A DNA stretch of 64,000 nucleotides from Streptomyces sp. BHT-5-2 (lineage in GTDB: Bacteria; Actinomycetota; Actinomycetes; Streptomycetales; Streptomycetaceae): the NCBI RefSeq assembly GCF_019774615.1, contig NZ_CP081496.1, forward strand, positions 2,480,001 to 2,544,000. The letters are read 5' to 3'. Below the pieces are notes generated by a model that saw only the letters and a list, made by a program, of their open reading frames with translations, was not told the DNA's origin and searched no databases. The position numbers and the translations under genes are program-made. This document shows, in pieces, positions 17,284 through 25,962 of this stretch. Within the stretch, counting starts at the first letter, position 1; each line of letters begins with the position of its first letter.

Positions 17284-18051
17284 ATGCCGAAGGTGCCTGA
17301 GAGCCGGCGCGTTGGGCGTATGGCCGTGAATGAGGTGCGTGCGCTGCTGGAGCGCCACGGGCACATCGTGCAGGAGGTCGACGGCGGTAACGACCACGGT
17401 GAGGACCTGCACGTCACCTTCGTGCAGAACGGCGAGCGAACAGCAGACTCCATCGCCGTGCAGGTCAAGGGTGGGGTCTCGACACGTACCAGAAGGGGCC
17501 ATCGCGTCCGAGTCGGGGGTCACGGGGGCAACTGGCGCGACGGTAGCCTGCCGGTGCTCTGCGTAGTCCATGATCCCGAGCGGGGAGGCCTCTTCTGGGC
17601 CAATGCGACCCGTCAACTCCGCCGAGCCGAAGCGCTGCGCAAGACGCTGAAGTCTGTTGTCGTCTCACGGGAGTCCGTGCTGAATGACGACACCATCGGG
17701 ACTTTCGTGCAGAGCATGCGGAACTTCCTGGTTTGGGAACGTCAAGGGGTTGGCCGTTGGGCTGACATGGCGGACGTCGAGTTCACTCCGAACGACATCG
17801 TTAAACCCTTCGAGAACGAGTACGGCGAACCCATGGTCTTCTGGCAGCAGCGTGGGGAGCCATTCGCGGTCTTGCTTCATCATGATCTCGACTGGGATCC
17901 CATGCGCGTTCAGGAGGGAATGCTCCGCTTCGATCCCATCCCGATGATCGGCAGTGTCATCCTCAACAGCGCGGAAGCGCACTGGCTCATGGGGTGCTTC
18001 AAATCCACGGAGTGGTGGCGCCGACCGGTCGAGCAGAGCGATCTTGCCTGA
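17284..18051 (+). CDS. DUF4365-type nuclease-like protein
   Basis: 255 aa. ATG 17284 follows GAGGGGGCGGG. Residues about 12-65 read GRMAVNEVRALLERHGHIV, then GGNDHGEDLHVTF and SIAVQVKGG. This is the DUF4365 arrangement, with an acidic residue and a QVK motif of a PD-(D/E)xK-like core (D/E at GEDLHV, Q-x-K at VQVK). WRDGSLPVLCVVHDPERGGLFW continues the same domain. The C-terminal 100 residues are not recognised. The family is poorly characterised and frequent in defence or mobile regions. It is alone on the plus strand of the island. Confidence 0.65.
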   Translation: MPKVPESRRVGRMAVNEVRALLERHGHIVQEVDGGNDHGEDLHVTFVQNGERTADSIAVQVKGGVSTRTRRGHRVRVGGHGGNWRDGSLPVLCVVHDPERGGLFWANATRQLRRAEALRKTLKSVVVSRESVLNDDTIGTFVQSMRNFLVWERQGVGRWADMADVEFTPNDIVKPFENEYGEPMVFWQQRGEPFAVLLHHDLDWDPMRVQEGMLRFDPIPMIGSVILNSAEAHWLMGCFKSTEWWRRPVEQSDLA

Positions 18052-18111
18052 CCCTTGAGGTTCCTTCGAGTTGCCTGCATCTGACGTCGCGCTGGTCACT
18101 TCCATGCCCCA

Positions 18112-18375
18112 TCAATGCAGGTGAGCTGAAGCAGAGCGCAGGGCCGATCGTACGGAACCACGCATGGGGTGGTTACTCACGTCCGCAACTGCTCGGGCAA
18201 AGGCACGGAAGGTCAAGACCCGCTCGGGGGCACTCAGGCCGCGCAGCGCTGACAAGAAGCCGACCAGAAGGGTCAGCGGGTAGATGGCGCGCTGGAGGGT
18301 GAGTGCACCAGCGCAGATCACGGTGGACAGCAGTGCCACGGTCACGATGAGAGCCCTTTCGGAGTGACGGCGCAC
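18112..18375 (-). CDS. small hypothetical protein with a hydrophobic N-terminus
   Basis: 87 aa from GTG 18375. Residues 8-42 (ALIVTVALLSTVICAGALT, then AIYPLTLLVGFLSAL) could form one or two membrane helices, followed by a basic tail. The ribosome site is weak. It could be a transfer- or membrane-associated small protein of the island, or a chance frame. The flanking stretches 18052-18111 and 18376-18507 hold nothing recognisable. Confidence 0.35.
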   Translation of the reverse strand: MRRHSERALIVTVALLSTVICAGALTLQRAIYPLTLLVGFLSALRGLSAPERVLTFRAFARAVADVSNHPMRGSVRSALRSASAHLH

Positions 18376-18507
18376 CGCCTGGTGCGCTGACGCTCATACA
18401 AGGCTGCGTGGTGCCGGGACTCCGAGGCGCCTTGTGCGCCAGGGTGCTTGAAGTGCCTGGTCAGGCAGATAGTGTCCGGACTTCCGGTCCGGATGCGTAC
18501 TAGGAGT

Positions 18508-19260
18508 TGTCGTCACGTGTCACGCCCACATCGGGACTGAGGCGAGAGCGATGGCTGCATGGTAGGACTCGACTCTCTTGTCGTAGCGGGGCGGACGGCC
18601 GCCCTTGCTACCGCGCCGGAGCCGGTTGTGGATCTGGTCGGCCCGCTCGGGAACGGTGTGCGGGATGTCTCGGTGTCGCAGCCAGGTCCGAATGGCCCCG
18701 GAGGTGCAGCCCTTGTTGCTCAGGACGTAGCGAGCCGTACGCGGAGCCACGGCCCGATCCGTGGGATCCCTATCCCCTCCATCACCGCGGTGAACCGCGG
18801 CAGTCGTTGGCGCTCCCGCCCGTGACGGCGAGGAGGGCTGACGGCTCAGCGCATCGCAGGCCAGGTGGACCTTGGTGGTCAGTCCGCCTCGGGAGTGGCC
18901 CAGCGCTGGGTCGCGGAGCCCCTCTTTCGAGCCCCGGCGGCATGCTGGTGAACGTCTACGACGGCGGGGGTCCACCGGACACCAGCCAGTCGATGTACCG
19001 GCCGCGTCCGCCCCGGTTTGCGCGGCCCGAAGTGGTTGCTCGAAGGTGCCGTCCTTGGCCTACTGGCGGAAACGGGTGTGCAGAGTGGTCCTTGGTCCGT
19101 ACCGCTCGGGCATCTCCTGGTCGTCAAACCGCTTCCGACCCCGCAGGACTCGGCCAGCAGCTGCTGGGCGAACATCCACTCGACATCGGACAGTTCATGC
19201 AGTTCATGACGACGTAGCACCCGACCGTGATCTATCACTCAAGATCAGCACGTGACGACA
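18508..19260 (-). mobile_element. degenerate IS5-family insertion sequence
   Basis: TGTCGTCACGTG at 18508-18519 and its exact inverse at 19249-19260 are the likely terminal repeats. On the minus strand, 19238 begins a transposase N-terminus (LRRHELHELSDVEWMF). The frame then degenerates, and 18975-18520 contains LGHSRGGLTTKVHLACDA, IPHTVPERADQ and GSKGGRPPRYDK, typical of IS5-group transposases. Deletions and frameshifts have removed a continuous frame, so the transposase is dead. Confidence 0.75.
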
Positions 19261-19278
19261 CGGTCCAGCAAGGTCGAG

Positions 19279-19833
19279 TCAATGCATGAACCCTCGGGTC
19301 GGATCGCGAGGCGGCACGTTCCCGAACTCCTCGAACCACCCTTCGGGACGCAGATCTCCGATGCCCATGTGCTGGTTGAGTGGGTTGTCGGGGTGCTCCA
19401 AGCCTTGCATCATCGGGTTGTAGAGGAAAAGTACATCGTGGTCCTGAAAGAGCAGATCTGAACAAACGAGCCAGTCGTAGTCGCCCTGCTGCTCGGGGAG
19501 CCCTTGAGTGAACTCAGCCACCAGGTCCGGTTCATCACATGTCATTGCCGAAGCGCTCTGCAGAGCAAAGTGGAGCGCCAGTTCCTCTGCCGTGCAGCGT
19601 GGTTCAGGGGAATGGCCGAGAGTGATGTCCTCGTTGAGATCATCCAAGGCTCTTAGGACCCTGCGCCGCCAACGCCATGGCTGGCCCCATGTGGACGCCG
19701 GCAAGCGTGCGAAGAAGATTCCAAAGCCGTTCGGGGAGATTGGCTGGTCACCCAGTTCATCCAACTCGTCATGAGCCATATCGGCGAGGGTCTCCAGGTT
19801 GCAGCTGAGGATGCGCGATGTACGGGGCGTCAT
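19279..19833 (-). CDS. hypothetical acidic protein, third gene of the NTPase operon
   Basis: 184 aa, ATG at 19833, 27 bases after the NTPase stop, same strand. No family recognised. It is rich in Asp/Glu with aromatic clusters (ASTWGQPWRWRRRV, GDYDWLVCSDLLFQDHDV) and has no membrane segment or signal peptide. The tight spacing suggests it works with the NTPase, for instance as an effector, inhibitor or immunity component; that is inference from position only. Confidence 0.6.
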   Translation of the reverse strand: MTPRTSRILSCNLETLADMAHDELDELGDQPISPNGFGIFFARLPASTWGQPWRWRRRVLRALDDLNEDITLGHSPEPRCTAEELALHFALQSASAMTCDEPDLVAEFTQGLPEQQGDYDWLVCSDLLFQDHDVLFLYNPMMQGLEHPDNPLNQHMGIGDLRPEGWFEEFGNVPPRDPTRGFMH

Positions 19834-19860
19834 CCGCCATGGCTCTTCGTCCTCCTCGTC

Positions 19861-21747
19861 TCAGTCGACATCTGGGTCCCAGGTCTCCGAACCTAGCTCG
19901 TGGCCTTTTTCGGGCCGGTAGATTCCTGGTGCATTGAAAGATGCGGTCGCTACCGCATCTCCGCCCTCTGCCGCGCGGACATACCACTCATGAGCTTCGT
20001 GGTTTTGCCGGCGCCGCTGGGCGATCACACCCCGGAGACGCATGGCAAGGGCGTCCCCCTGGGCTGCGGCCCTCTCGTAGCAGGCCGCTGCTTCGTCCCA
20101 TCGTCCTTCAATCTCGTGCAGGGCACCAAGGGCTCGGGCCTGCAATGGAGTTCCTGTCTCAGACACCGTCCGGTACCACGAGGACCAGGTGTGTTCTGGG
20201 CGTCGTTCGCGCTGCACGAACCCAAGGTCGTGCATAGCGGCATGGTTACCTCTGGCTGCCAGTGGAGAGAAGCAGCGCTCGGCGAGCACCAGGCGACCGA
20301 AGCGGAAGGCAGACCGTCCGACAGGCAGCAGCTCGCTGCCGTCATTCGCGTGTGTGACTGCCGCCTCCCATACCTCGTCAGGAATGTCCGCCGCTTCGAC
20401 GGCGCTGGCAGCGGCGTCCACGAGGTAGTCGAATGGCCGCCAGGCTTCTGCGGTATCTGTGGCAACCAGCATTCCCGCTACACCGAACTGGATCTCGGTT
20501 GCCCACATCAGAGCCTGCTCGGGGCTCTCGGCTTGGAGACGGGAGGCGTTCCCGGCACTGAGATAACACGTGGACAATGCCAGCAGGGTCTCAGCGGGCA
20601 GAGGAGTGGAGATACCTGCTCGCGCAAGGTCGATGGCTGCCTGAACCAAGGCCGCGCCACGGGGATGGCCTTTCGGCTGACGTCTGGTCGTTAGGAACTC
20701 TTCGAGCAGCCTCGGCCCGGCTGCGAGGTATTCGGCGATTCCGTGAACGCCGTGGTGGCGGGCTGCATCAGCCAGACGCATATCGGGGTTCGGGTTTGCT
20801 AGGTGCGCGCGGAGCTTACTCATTTCCGCCTCGGACCACTGTCGTTCCAGTACGAGGGGCTCGATGAGGTTCAGGACCCGGGATCCTAGGCGGCGCGCAG
20901 ACGCCAATCCAGCTTCCGACCCTCTTCTCAATGCGCGCTCACTATAATTGCGGTAGACCTCAGAACGCATGGTGGCCATGACCACAACTCGTTGCTCCAG
21001 TAGCGCGGACAACATGCCTTGGTCGAGGCCGCCAGGGAGGAGGAAGCGGTCGAGGTCATCCAGCCAGAGCACCCACTTCCGACGGACGGGCCTCGGTAGG
21101 GATATATGCGATAGCACGGGGCTCAGGTCGCTTGCCGCAGGCGGTGCAATGATCCAGTGATCGGACAGTTCGCGTCGGACAGCCTCAAAGGCGCACCGTG
21201 ATTTTCCGGCCGTGGACTCGCCGACCAATAGGACGAGGCCACCGTTCTCCCTGGCCTCTACCAGTTGAGCCGAGACTGTGCTGTCCGCGTCCCGTGGCAC
21301 ATAGGTCGGTAGTGGAGGAGCACCGTCGAGGCGACTCGTTCGGTGTACGCCCAGTTCCAGGGGCTTGGCGTCAGCCACCGGGCGGATCGGGATCCGGACC
21401 GTCCCTACCGTGATGTGACGCGATTCTTCCTGTGCCGGAGTGAGAGTCTTGGCCCGCGCCGCGCGCAGTAAGCGATCCCAAACTGCCGGGTCGGCGAGTG
21501 CGGCAGGGAGGACGATGTTTCGCTGCCGAGCCATGGTGTCGACTGCACGGAGAAACTCTCGAAAGAGCTTATTTGTCGGTACGTGCTTTCCGCTTCGCCA
21601 ATCGCTGATGCGCTGCACGGACAGGGAAGTTCGCCCAAGGCGATCCCTGCTCGCAGAGGAGATGACGGCTGGTTTAGGGGAGCCAACCGCAGTGAAAAGA
21701 GCCTCCAGATGCTTCCGGAAATTCCGCTTTCCCTTGTGCTCAGCCAT
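19861..21747 (-). CDS. HTH - P-loop NTPase - Sel1/TPR-repeat protein (STAND-like)
   Basis: 628 aa, ATG 21747. Residues about 8-75 resemble a small DNA-binding/helical domain (SVQRISDWRSGKHVPTNKLF), seen in actinobacterial NTPases. A Walker A is at LVLLVGESTAGKSRCAF (about residue 170-187) and a Walker B at KWVLWLDDLDRFL. VVVMATMRSEVY fits a sensor strand. The C-terminal third has helical repeats ending AAACYERAAAQGDALAM and AHEWYVRAAEGGDAVA, which are Sel1/TPR-type. Such architecture (regulatory N-terminus, STAND-like ATPase, repeat sensor) is frequent in signal-sensing and antiphage proteins. It is the central gene of a three-gene operon, 23 bases after the Uma2 gene. Confidence 0.7.
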   Translation of the reverse strand: MAEHKGKRNFRKHLEALFTAVGSPKPAVISSASRDRLGRTSLSVQRISDWRSGKHVPTNKLFREFLRAVDTMARQRNIVLPAALADPAVWDRLLRAARAKTLTPAQEESRHITVGTVRIPIRPVADAKPLELGVHRTSRLDGAPPLPTYVPRDADSTVSAQLVEARENGGLVLLVGESTAGKSRCAFEAVRRELSDHWIIAPPAASDLSPVLSHISLPRPVRRKWVLWLDDLDRFLLPGGLDQGMLSALLEQRVVVMATMRSEVYRNYSERALRRGSEAGLASARRLGSRVLNLIEPLVLERQWSEAEMSKLRAHLANPNPDMRLADAARHHGVHGIAEYLAAGPRLLEEFLTTRRQPKGHPRGAALVQAAIDLARAGISTPLPAETLLALSTCYLSAGNASRLQAESPEQALMWATEIQFGVAGMLVATDTAEAWRPFDYLVDAAASAVEAADIPDEVWEAAVTHANDGSELLPVGRSAFRFGRLVLAERCFSPLAARGNHAAMHDLGFVQRERRPEHTWSSWYRTVSETGTPLQARALGALHEIEGRWDEAAACYERAAAQGDALAMRLRGVIAQRRRQNHEAHEWYVRAAEGGDAVATASFNAPGIYRPEKGHELGSETWDPDVD

Positions 21748-21770
21748 GAGTAAATGATCTTCCAGCGCTG

Positions 21771-22337
21771 TCAGAGGGCTCCCAGGTCGACAGTGACGGA
21801 GAAGGGCGCGGCAGCCCTGATCACGCCGGTGAACATCTCGCCGTCCCTGTAGGCCTTGGTGGCGGGGTCGAGAACGTAGGTGTAGATGATCGGGACACCG
21901 GTGGCGGCCTGCTCGACCCGCCAGTAGAAGGGGATGCCGGCCTTGGCGTACTGGTCCACCTTCACGATCCGGTCGGTGGTTTCCGAGCCGGGCGACACGA
22001 CCTCGACGACCAGGAGTACATGTTCGGGGCGGGTGGGCGTGAGATCAATGGTCTCCGCCCGGTAGACGATGACGTCCGGACGGCGGTTGGTGAGTGGAAT
22101 GTCCTGCAGGCGGACGTCGAAGTCGGTGTCGGCGTTCCAGTCCGGGCCTGCGACGGCGTCCAGGGTATTGGCCAGGATTCGGGCCAGCCGGTTGTGCCGC
22201 TTGGACGCGCTCGGGCTCACAATGACCATCCCGTCCACGATCTCAATGCCGGCACACTGCTCCTCGGACCAGGAGTCGTACTGCTCCGCGCTGATCTGCG
22301 TATGCATCCACGCGGGCGCCACCATCTCGGCGGTCAT
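21771..22337 (-). CDS. Uma2-family PD-(D/E)xK nuclease-like protein
   Basis: 188 aa. ATG 22337 is preceded by a perfect AAGGAGG (22350-22344 on the minus strand). The family's core is clear: EIVDGMVIVSPSASKRHNRL, then RRPDVIVY (catalytic Asp), VLLVVEVVSPGSE (Glu) and DRIVKVDQYAKAGIPFYW (Lys region). The family (DUF820) is abundant in actinobacteria and cyanobacteria, often near mobile DNA; its biological function is not established. It is the first gene of the operon Uma2 - NTPase - 184-aa protein. Confidence 0.85.
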   Translation of the reverse strand: MTAEMVAPAWMHTQISAEQYDSWSEEQCAGIEIVDGMVIVSPSASKRHNRLARILANTLDAVAGPDWNADTDFDVRLQDIPLTNRRPDVIVYRAETIDLTPTRPEHVLLVVEVVSPGSETTDRIVKVDQYAKAGIPFYWRVEQAATGVPIIYTYVLDPATKAYRDGEMFTGVIRAAAPFSVTVDLGAL

Positions 22338-22666
22338 GATCTACCTCCTTCGAGGAGCCTCGAAAGTTCCAGCGCTGCTGGGCTCAGCCTACTGTCCTGT
22401 GATGCCGGGGCGCCCGATTCGGAAGAGCGCCAGGAGATGTTCGATATCGACCCGTTCCGCTTGCTGTGGCTACCGTCGCAGGCGACCCCGTCCCCGAAGT
22501 AGGTGTCCGCTGTCTCGTGGGCAAGCTCCCCCAGGCGGCACGAAGGACAAGCGCATCACCGACGGCTGGTACGACGCCACCAACGACGTTCACCAGCTCG
22601 GCCAAGCGAGGCAGAGCCTGTGCGGGCCTCGCCGGCGGGGCTGGGCATTGTGAGAGGCTGGGTCGT
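22338..22666. other. island right end, intergenic
   Basis: 329 bases between divergent starts. It contains the strong ribosome site of the Uma2 gene and must contain promoters for it and for the regenerated DUF255 gene. Short readable scraps ([15 protein letters not shown] near 22430-22470; [16 protein letters not shown] near 22550-22595) look like pieces of lost genes. No terminator or operator found. Confidence 0.4.
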
Positions 22667-24712
22667 ATGAACCGGTTGGCTGGTGTGACCTCGCCTTATC
22701 TGCTTCAGCACGCCGACAATCCCGTCGACTGGTGGCCCTGGACGCCGGAGGCATTCGAGGAAGCGCGACGGCGCGATGTACCCGTTCTGTTGTCAGTTGG
22801 CTACTCTTCGTGCCACTGGTGCCATGTGATGGCGCACGAGAGCTTCGAGGATCCGCAGCTCGCGGCGCTGCTGAACGAGCACTTCGTGGCCGTCAAGGTC
22901 GACCGCGAGGAGCGGCCGGACGTGGACGCCGTCTACATGGAGGCGGTGCAGGCCGCCACGGGCCAGGGCGGCTGGCCGATGACCGTGTTCCTCACGCCCG
23001 ACGCCGAGCCCTTCTACTTCGGCACCTACTTCCCGCCCGCGCCGCGGCACGGCATGCCGTCCTTCGGGCAGGTGCTCGAAGGGGTCCGCAGCGCCTGGGC
23101 CGACCGGCGCGACGAGGTCGGCGAGGTCGCCGGCCGGATCGTCGCCGACCTCTCGGGCCGCTCGCTGGCCGAGTCGCTGGCCGAGGGCGACCAGCGGCCG
23201 CCGCGCCCCGAGGACCTGGCCGGCGCCCTGTTGGGGCTGACCCGGGCCTTCGACGCGGTGCACGGCGGGTTCGGCGACGCGCCGAAGTTCCCGCCGGCCA
23301 TGGTGCTGGAGTTCCTGCTGCGCCACCACGCCCGGACGGGCTCCGTCGGCGCCCTGGACATGGTCGAGGCGACCTGCGCGGCCATGGCCCGGGGCGGGAT
23401 CTACGACCAGCTCGGCGGCGGTTTCGCCCGCTATTCCGTCGATCGGGAATGGGTCGTTCCGCACTTCGAGAAGATGCTCTACGACAACGCCCTGCTGTGC
23501 CGCGTCTACGCCCACCTGTGGCGCGCCACCGGCTCCGACCTGGCCCGCCGGATCGCCCTGGAGACCGCCGACTTCATGGTCCGCGAACTCCGCACCGACC
23601 AGGGAGGTTTCGCCTCCGCGCTGGACGCCGACAGCGACGACGGAACGGGCCGGCACGCCGAGGGCGCGTACTACGCATGGACACCGGAGCAGCTGCGCGC
23701 CGCCCTGGGGGACCGGGACGCGGAGTTCGCCGCCCTGTACTTCGGCGTCACCGAGGAGGGCACCTTCGAGGAGGGCGCCTCCGTCCTCCAACTCCCCGAC
23801 AGCGGTGGCCTGGTCGACGCCGCGCGGGTGGCGTCGGTCAAGGAGCGGCTGCTCGCGGCGCGCGCGGAGCGCCCCCGCCCGGGGCGCGACGACAAGATCG
23901 TCGCCTCCTGGAACGGGCTGGCCATCGCCGCGCTCGCCGAGACCGGTGCCTACTTCGACCGACCCGACCTGGTCCAGGCCGCCACCGACGCCGCCGACCT
24001 GCTCATCCGCGTCCACATGGACTGGCAGGCCCGGCTGCACCGCACCTCCCGGGACGGCACGCCCGGCACCAACTCCGGCGTCCTGGACGACTACGCCAAC
24101 GTCGCCGAGGGACTGCTGGCGCTGTCCTCGGTCACCGGGGAGGGCGTCTGGGTGGAGTTCGCGGGCTTCCTCCTGGACACCGTCCTGGTGCAGTTCACCG
24201 CCCCGGACGGCACGCTCTACGACACCGCCGCCGACGCCGAGCGGCTGATCCGCCGCCCTCAGGACCCGACCGACAACGCCACGCCCTCCGGGTGGACCGC
24301 CGCGGCCGGGGCGCTGCTCTCGTACGCGGCGCTGAGCGGCAGCTCCCTCCACCGGGACGCCGCGGAGCGCGCCCTGGGCGTCGTCACCGCCCTCGGCGGG
24401 CGGGCGCCGCGCTTCATCGGCTGGGGACTGGCGGCCGCCGAGGCCGCGCTGGACGGGCCGCGCGAGGTCGCCGTGGTCGGCCCGCCGGACGACCCGGCCA
24501 CCCGCGCGCTGCACCGCGCCGCACTGCTGGGCACCGCCCCCGGGACGGTGGTGGCACTGGGCGCCCCCGGGGAGGACGACGCCGTCGAGGTGCCGCTCCT
24601 CATGGCGCGCCCCCTGGTCGACGGCCGGCCCGCCGCCTACGTGTGCCGGCGCTTCGCCTGCGAACAGCCGACGACGGACCCGGAGGAGCTGGCGGAGCGG
24701 CTGGGTTCCTGA
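22667..24712 (+). CDS. DUF255 thioredoxin-domain protein with alpha/alpha barrel (YyaL/SPATA20-like)
   Basis: 681 aa from ATG 22667, which aligns with the displaced copy's start. Residues 1-160 form the thioredoxin-like DUF255 domain with CHWC (C49, C52), and [15 protein letters not shown] and [11 protein letters not shown] follow. The rest is a glycoside-hydrolase-like helical barrel: [46 protein letters not shown]. Function unknown; a redox or carbohydrate-related role is proposed for the family. Odd: 15 of the first 48 codons end in A/T, but only 1 of the 48 after the CHWC motif. The 5' end therefore came from the adjacent island. The gene remains intact. Confidence 0.9.
   Translation: MNRLAGVTSPYLLQHADNPVDWWPWTPEAFEEARRRDVPVLLSVGYSSCHWCHVMAHESFEDPQLAALLNEHFVAVKVDREERPDVDAVYMEAVQAATGQGGWPMTVFLTPDAEPFYFGTYFPPAPRHGMPSFGQVLEGVRSAWADRRDEVGEVAGRIVADLSGRSLAESLAEGDQRPPRPEDLAGALLGLTRAFDAVHGGFGDAPKFPPAMVLEFLLRHHARTGSVGALDMVEATCAAMARGGIYDQLGGGFARYSVDREWVVPHFEKMLYDNALLCRVYAHLWRATGSDLARRIALETADFMVRELRTDQGGFASALDADSDDGTGRHAEGAYYAWTPEQLRAALGDRDAEFAALYFGVTEEGTFEEGASVLQLPDSGGLVDAARVASVKERLLAARAERPRPGRDDKIVASWNGLAIAALAETGAYFDRPDLVQAATDAADLLIRVHMDWQARLHRTSRDGTPGTNSGVLDDYANVAEGLLALSSVTGEGVWVEFAGFLLDTVLVQFTAPDGTLYDTAADAERLIRRPQDPTDNATPSGWTAAAGALLSYAALSGSSLHRDAAERALGVVTALGGRAPRFIGWGLAAAEAALDGPREVAVVGPPDDPATRALHRAALLGTAPGTVVALGAPGEDDAVEVPLLMARPLVDGRPAAYVCRRFACEQPTTDPEELAERLGS
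22808..22824 (+). repeat. right attachment-type direct repeat (attR candidate)
   Basis: Second copy of TCGTGCCACTGGTGCCA (see 16726-16742). Codon use changes abruptly from A/T-tolerant to host-like at this point within one open reading frame. Confidence 0.7.
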
Positions 24713-24723
24713 GGGCGGCCGGC

Positions 24724-24752
24724 GGGGCCCGGCCCGTTGGTGGGCCGGCCCC
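24724..24752 (+). terminator. GC-rich hairpin after the DUF255 gene
   Basis: GGGGCCCGGCCC and GGGCCGGCCCC pair around a short loop 11 bases after the stop, with one unpaired base in the stem. No T run follows, as is common in actinobacteria. Confidence 0.5.
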
Positions 24753-24780
24753 GTCCGAAGTCCTGGGACCGGCGACCGGG

Positions 24781-24812
24781 TTGAACTTGACGTGCGCGTC
24801 AGGTTCTAGCCT
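24781..24812 (+). promoter_or_regulatory. MerR-type promoter/operator of the oxidoreductase gene
   Basis: TTGAAC (24781-24786) and TAGCCT (24807-24812) are separated by an overlong 20-base spacer. The spacer region holds a near-perfect 24-base palindrome (24783-24806): GAACTTGACG on the left, CGTCAGGTTC on the right. This is the classical layout of MerR-activated promoters. Transcription would start at or within a base or two of the ATG at 24819, giving a leaderless message. A MerR gene lies downstream at 27377. Confidence 0.75.
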
Positions 24813-24818
24813 CAAGGC

Positions 24819-25823
24819 ATGACGAACCGCACACACCGTGAAGTACGCCTGGCCGCCCGCCCCACCGGCCCGGTCACCGACGACCTCTTCGAGATCGTGG
24901 AGGTCCCCGTTCCGGCACCGGCCGAGGGCCAGGTCCTGGTACGCAACTCCCTGATGTCCGTCGCCGCCGTGATGCGCACCCTGATGGACGAGAACACCGT
25001 CGTCCCCATGCCGTCCTTCGTGGTCGGCGAGGTGCTGGACGGCCCCGCGGTCGGCGAGGTGGTCGCCGCCCCGGGGACCGACCTCAAGGCCGGCGACCTC
25101 GTGGCGCACCACCTCGGCTGGCGCGAGTACGCCCTGGCGGACGCCGCGGCGGTCCGGCGCCTCGACCCCGGGCTGCTGCCCGACCCGGCCGGCTACCTCT
25201 CGCAGGGCCCCACCGCCCTGATGGGCATCGACCGCGGCGCCGAAGTACGGCCCGGCGACACGGTGTTCGTCACCGGAGCGGCGGGCGGCGTCGGCCTGAT
25301 GGCCGGGCAGCTGGCCAAGCTGCGCGGCGCCGCCCGGCTCATCGGCAGCACCGGCTCCCCGGAGAAGGCCGAGCGGCTCCGCACGGAGTTCGGCTACGAC
25401 GCGGTGGTCGTCCGCGGTGCCGGGCCCATCGAGGAGCAGCTGCGCGCGGCCGCCCCCGAGGGCATCGACGTGCTCTTCGACAACGTGGGCGGCGAGCAGC
25501 TCCAGGCCGCGCTCGCGGTCGCCAGGCGCGGCGCCCGGCTCGCCCTGGTGGGCGCGCTGTCCGCCCAGCTCTCCGACGGGTCGGCGACCACCACGCCCGT
25601 CGACACCCTGTCGCTGGTCTCCCGGGGCATCACCATGCGCGGCGTCGCCCTCCACGACCACCGGGACCTGGTCCCCCAGTGGTACGAGCTGTTCGCCCAG
25701 GGGCTGCGCGAGGGCACCCTCACCTTCCCGCACGCCCGGCTCCACGGCATCGAGCAGGCCCCGCGGGCACTCCAGGAGCTGATCGCCGGACGCCATCTGG
25801 GCTCGGTCATCGTGGAGTTGTAG
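24819..25823 (+). CDS. NADP-dependent medium-chain oxidoreductase (CurA/LTB4DH-like)
   Basis: 334 aa. VFVTGAAGGVGLMAGQLAKL (about residue 148) is the NADP-binding AAGGVG motif of zinc-independent medium-chain reductases. N-terminal VRNSLMSVAAVMRTLMD and EGIDVLFDNVGGEQL match the CurA/leukotriene-B4-dehydrogenase group, which reduces double bonds or quinone-like enals. It lacks zinc-ligand cysteines. Regulation: a MerR-type promoter directly upstream and a probably leaderless transcript suggest induction by an electrophile or xenobiotic. Confidence 0.85.
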   Translation: MTNRTHREVRLAARPTGPVTDDLFEIVEVPVPAPAEGQVLVRNSLMSVAAVMRTLMDENTVVPMPSFVVGEVLDGPAVGEVVAAPGTDLKAGDLVAHHLGWREYALADAAAVRRLDPGLLPDPAGYLSQGPTALMGIDRGAEVRPGDTVFVTGAAGGVGLMAGQLAKLRGAARLIGSTGSPEKAERLRTEFGYDAVVVRGAGPIEEQLRAAAPEGIDVLFDNVGGEQLQAALAVARRGARLALVGALSAQLSDGSATTTPVDTLSLVSRGITMRGVALHDHRDLVPQWYELFAQGLREGTLTFPHARLHGIEQAPRALQELIAGRHLGSVIVEL

Positions 25824-25962
25824 GCCGCGGCGGGCGCGCGCCGACGGAAGGGCCGGGGGAGCGGCATACGGGAGGGGGCCCGCGCGGGGGCCGCGGCAAG
25901 CGGCCGCAGATGACGATGCCGTTCCCCCGGCGGGCCCCCGGTCCCGGAGGTAGCCTGCACGG

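Larger units (their letters stand above)
16743..22807. mobile_element. about 6.1-kb integrated island regenerating its target gene
   Basis: Bounded by the 17-bp direct repeats at 16726-16742 and 22808-22824. Sequence inside uses fewer G/C-ending codons than both flanks. Cargo: DUF4365 protein (17284), small putative membrane ORF (18112), an IS5-type remnant (18508-19260), and the minus-strand operon Uma2 - NTPase - 184-aa unknown (22337 to 19279). The right end carries a replacement first 48 codons for the interrupted gene. No integrase, excisionase or replication gene is visible; they may have been lost, perhaps through the IS. The boundaries are observed; the integration mechanism is inferred. 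Confidence 0.65.

Noticed and set aside
16743..22807. A tRNA gene or integrase as the basis of island insertion
   Set aside because: No tRNA-like cloverleaf or recombinase motif was found at either end; the repeated site is protein coding.
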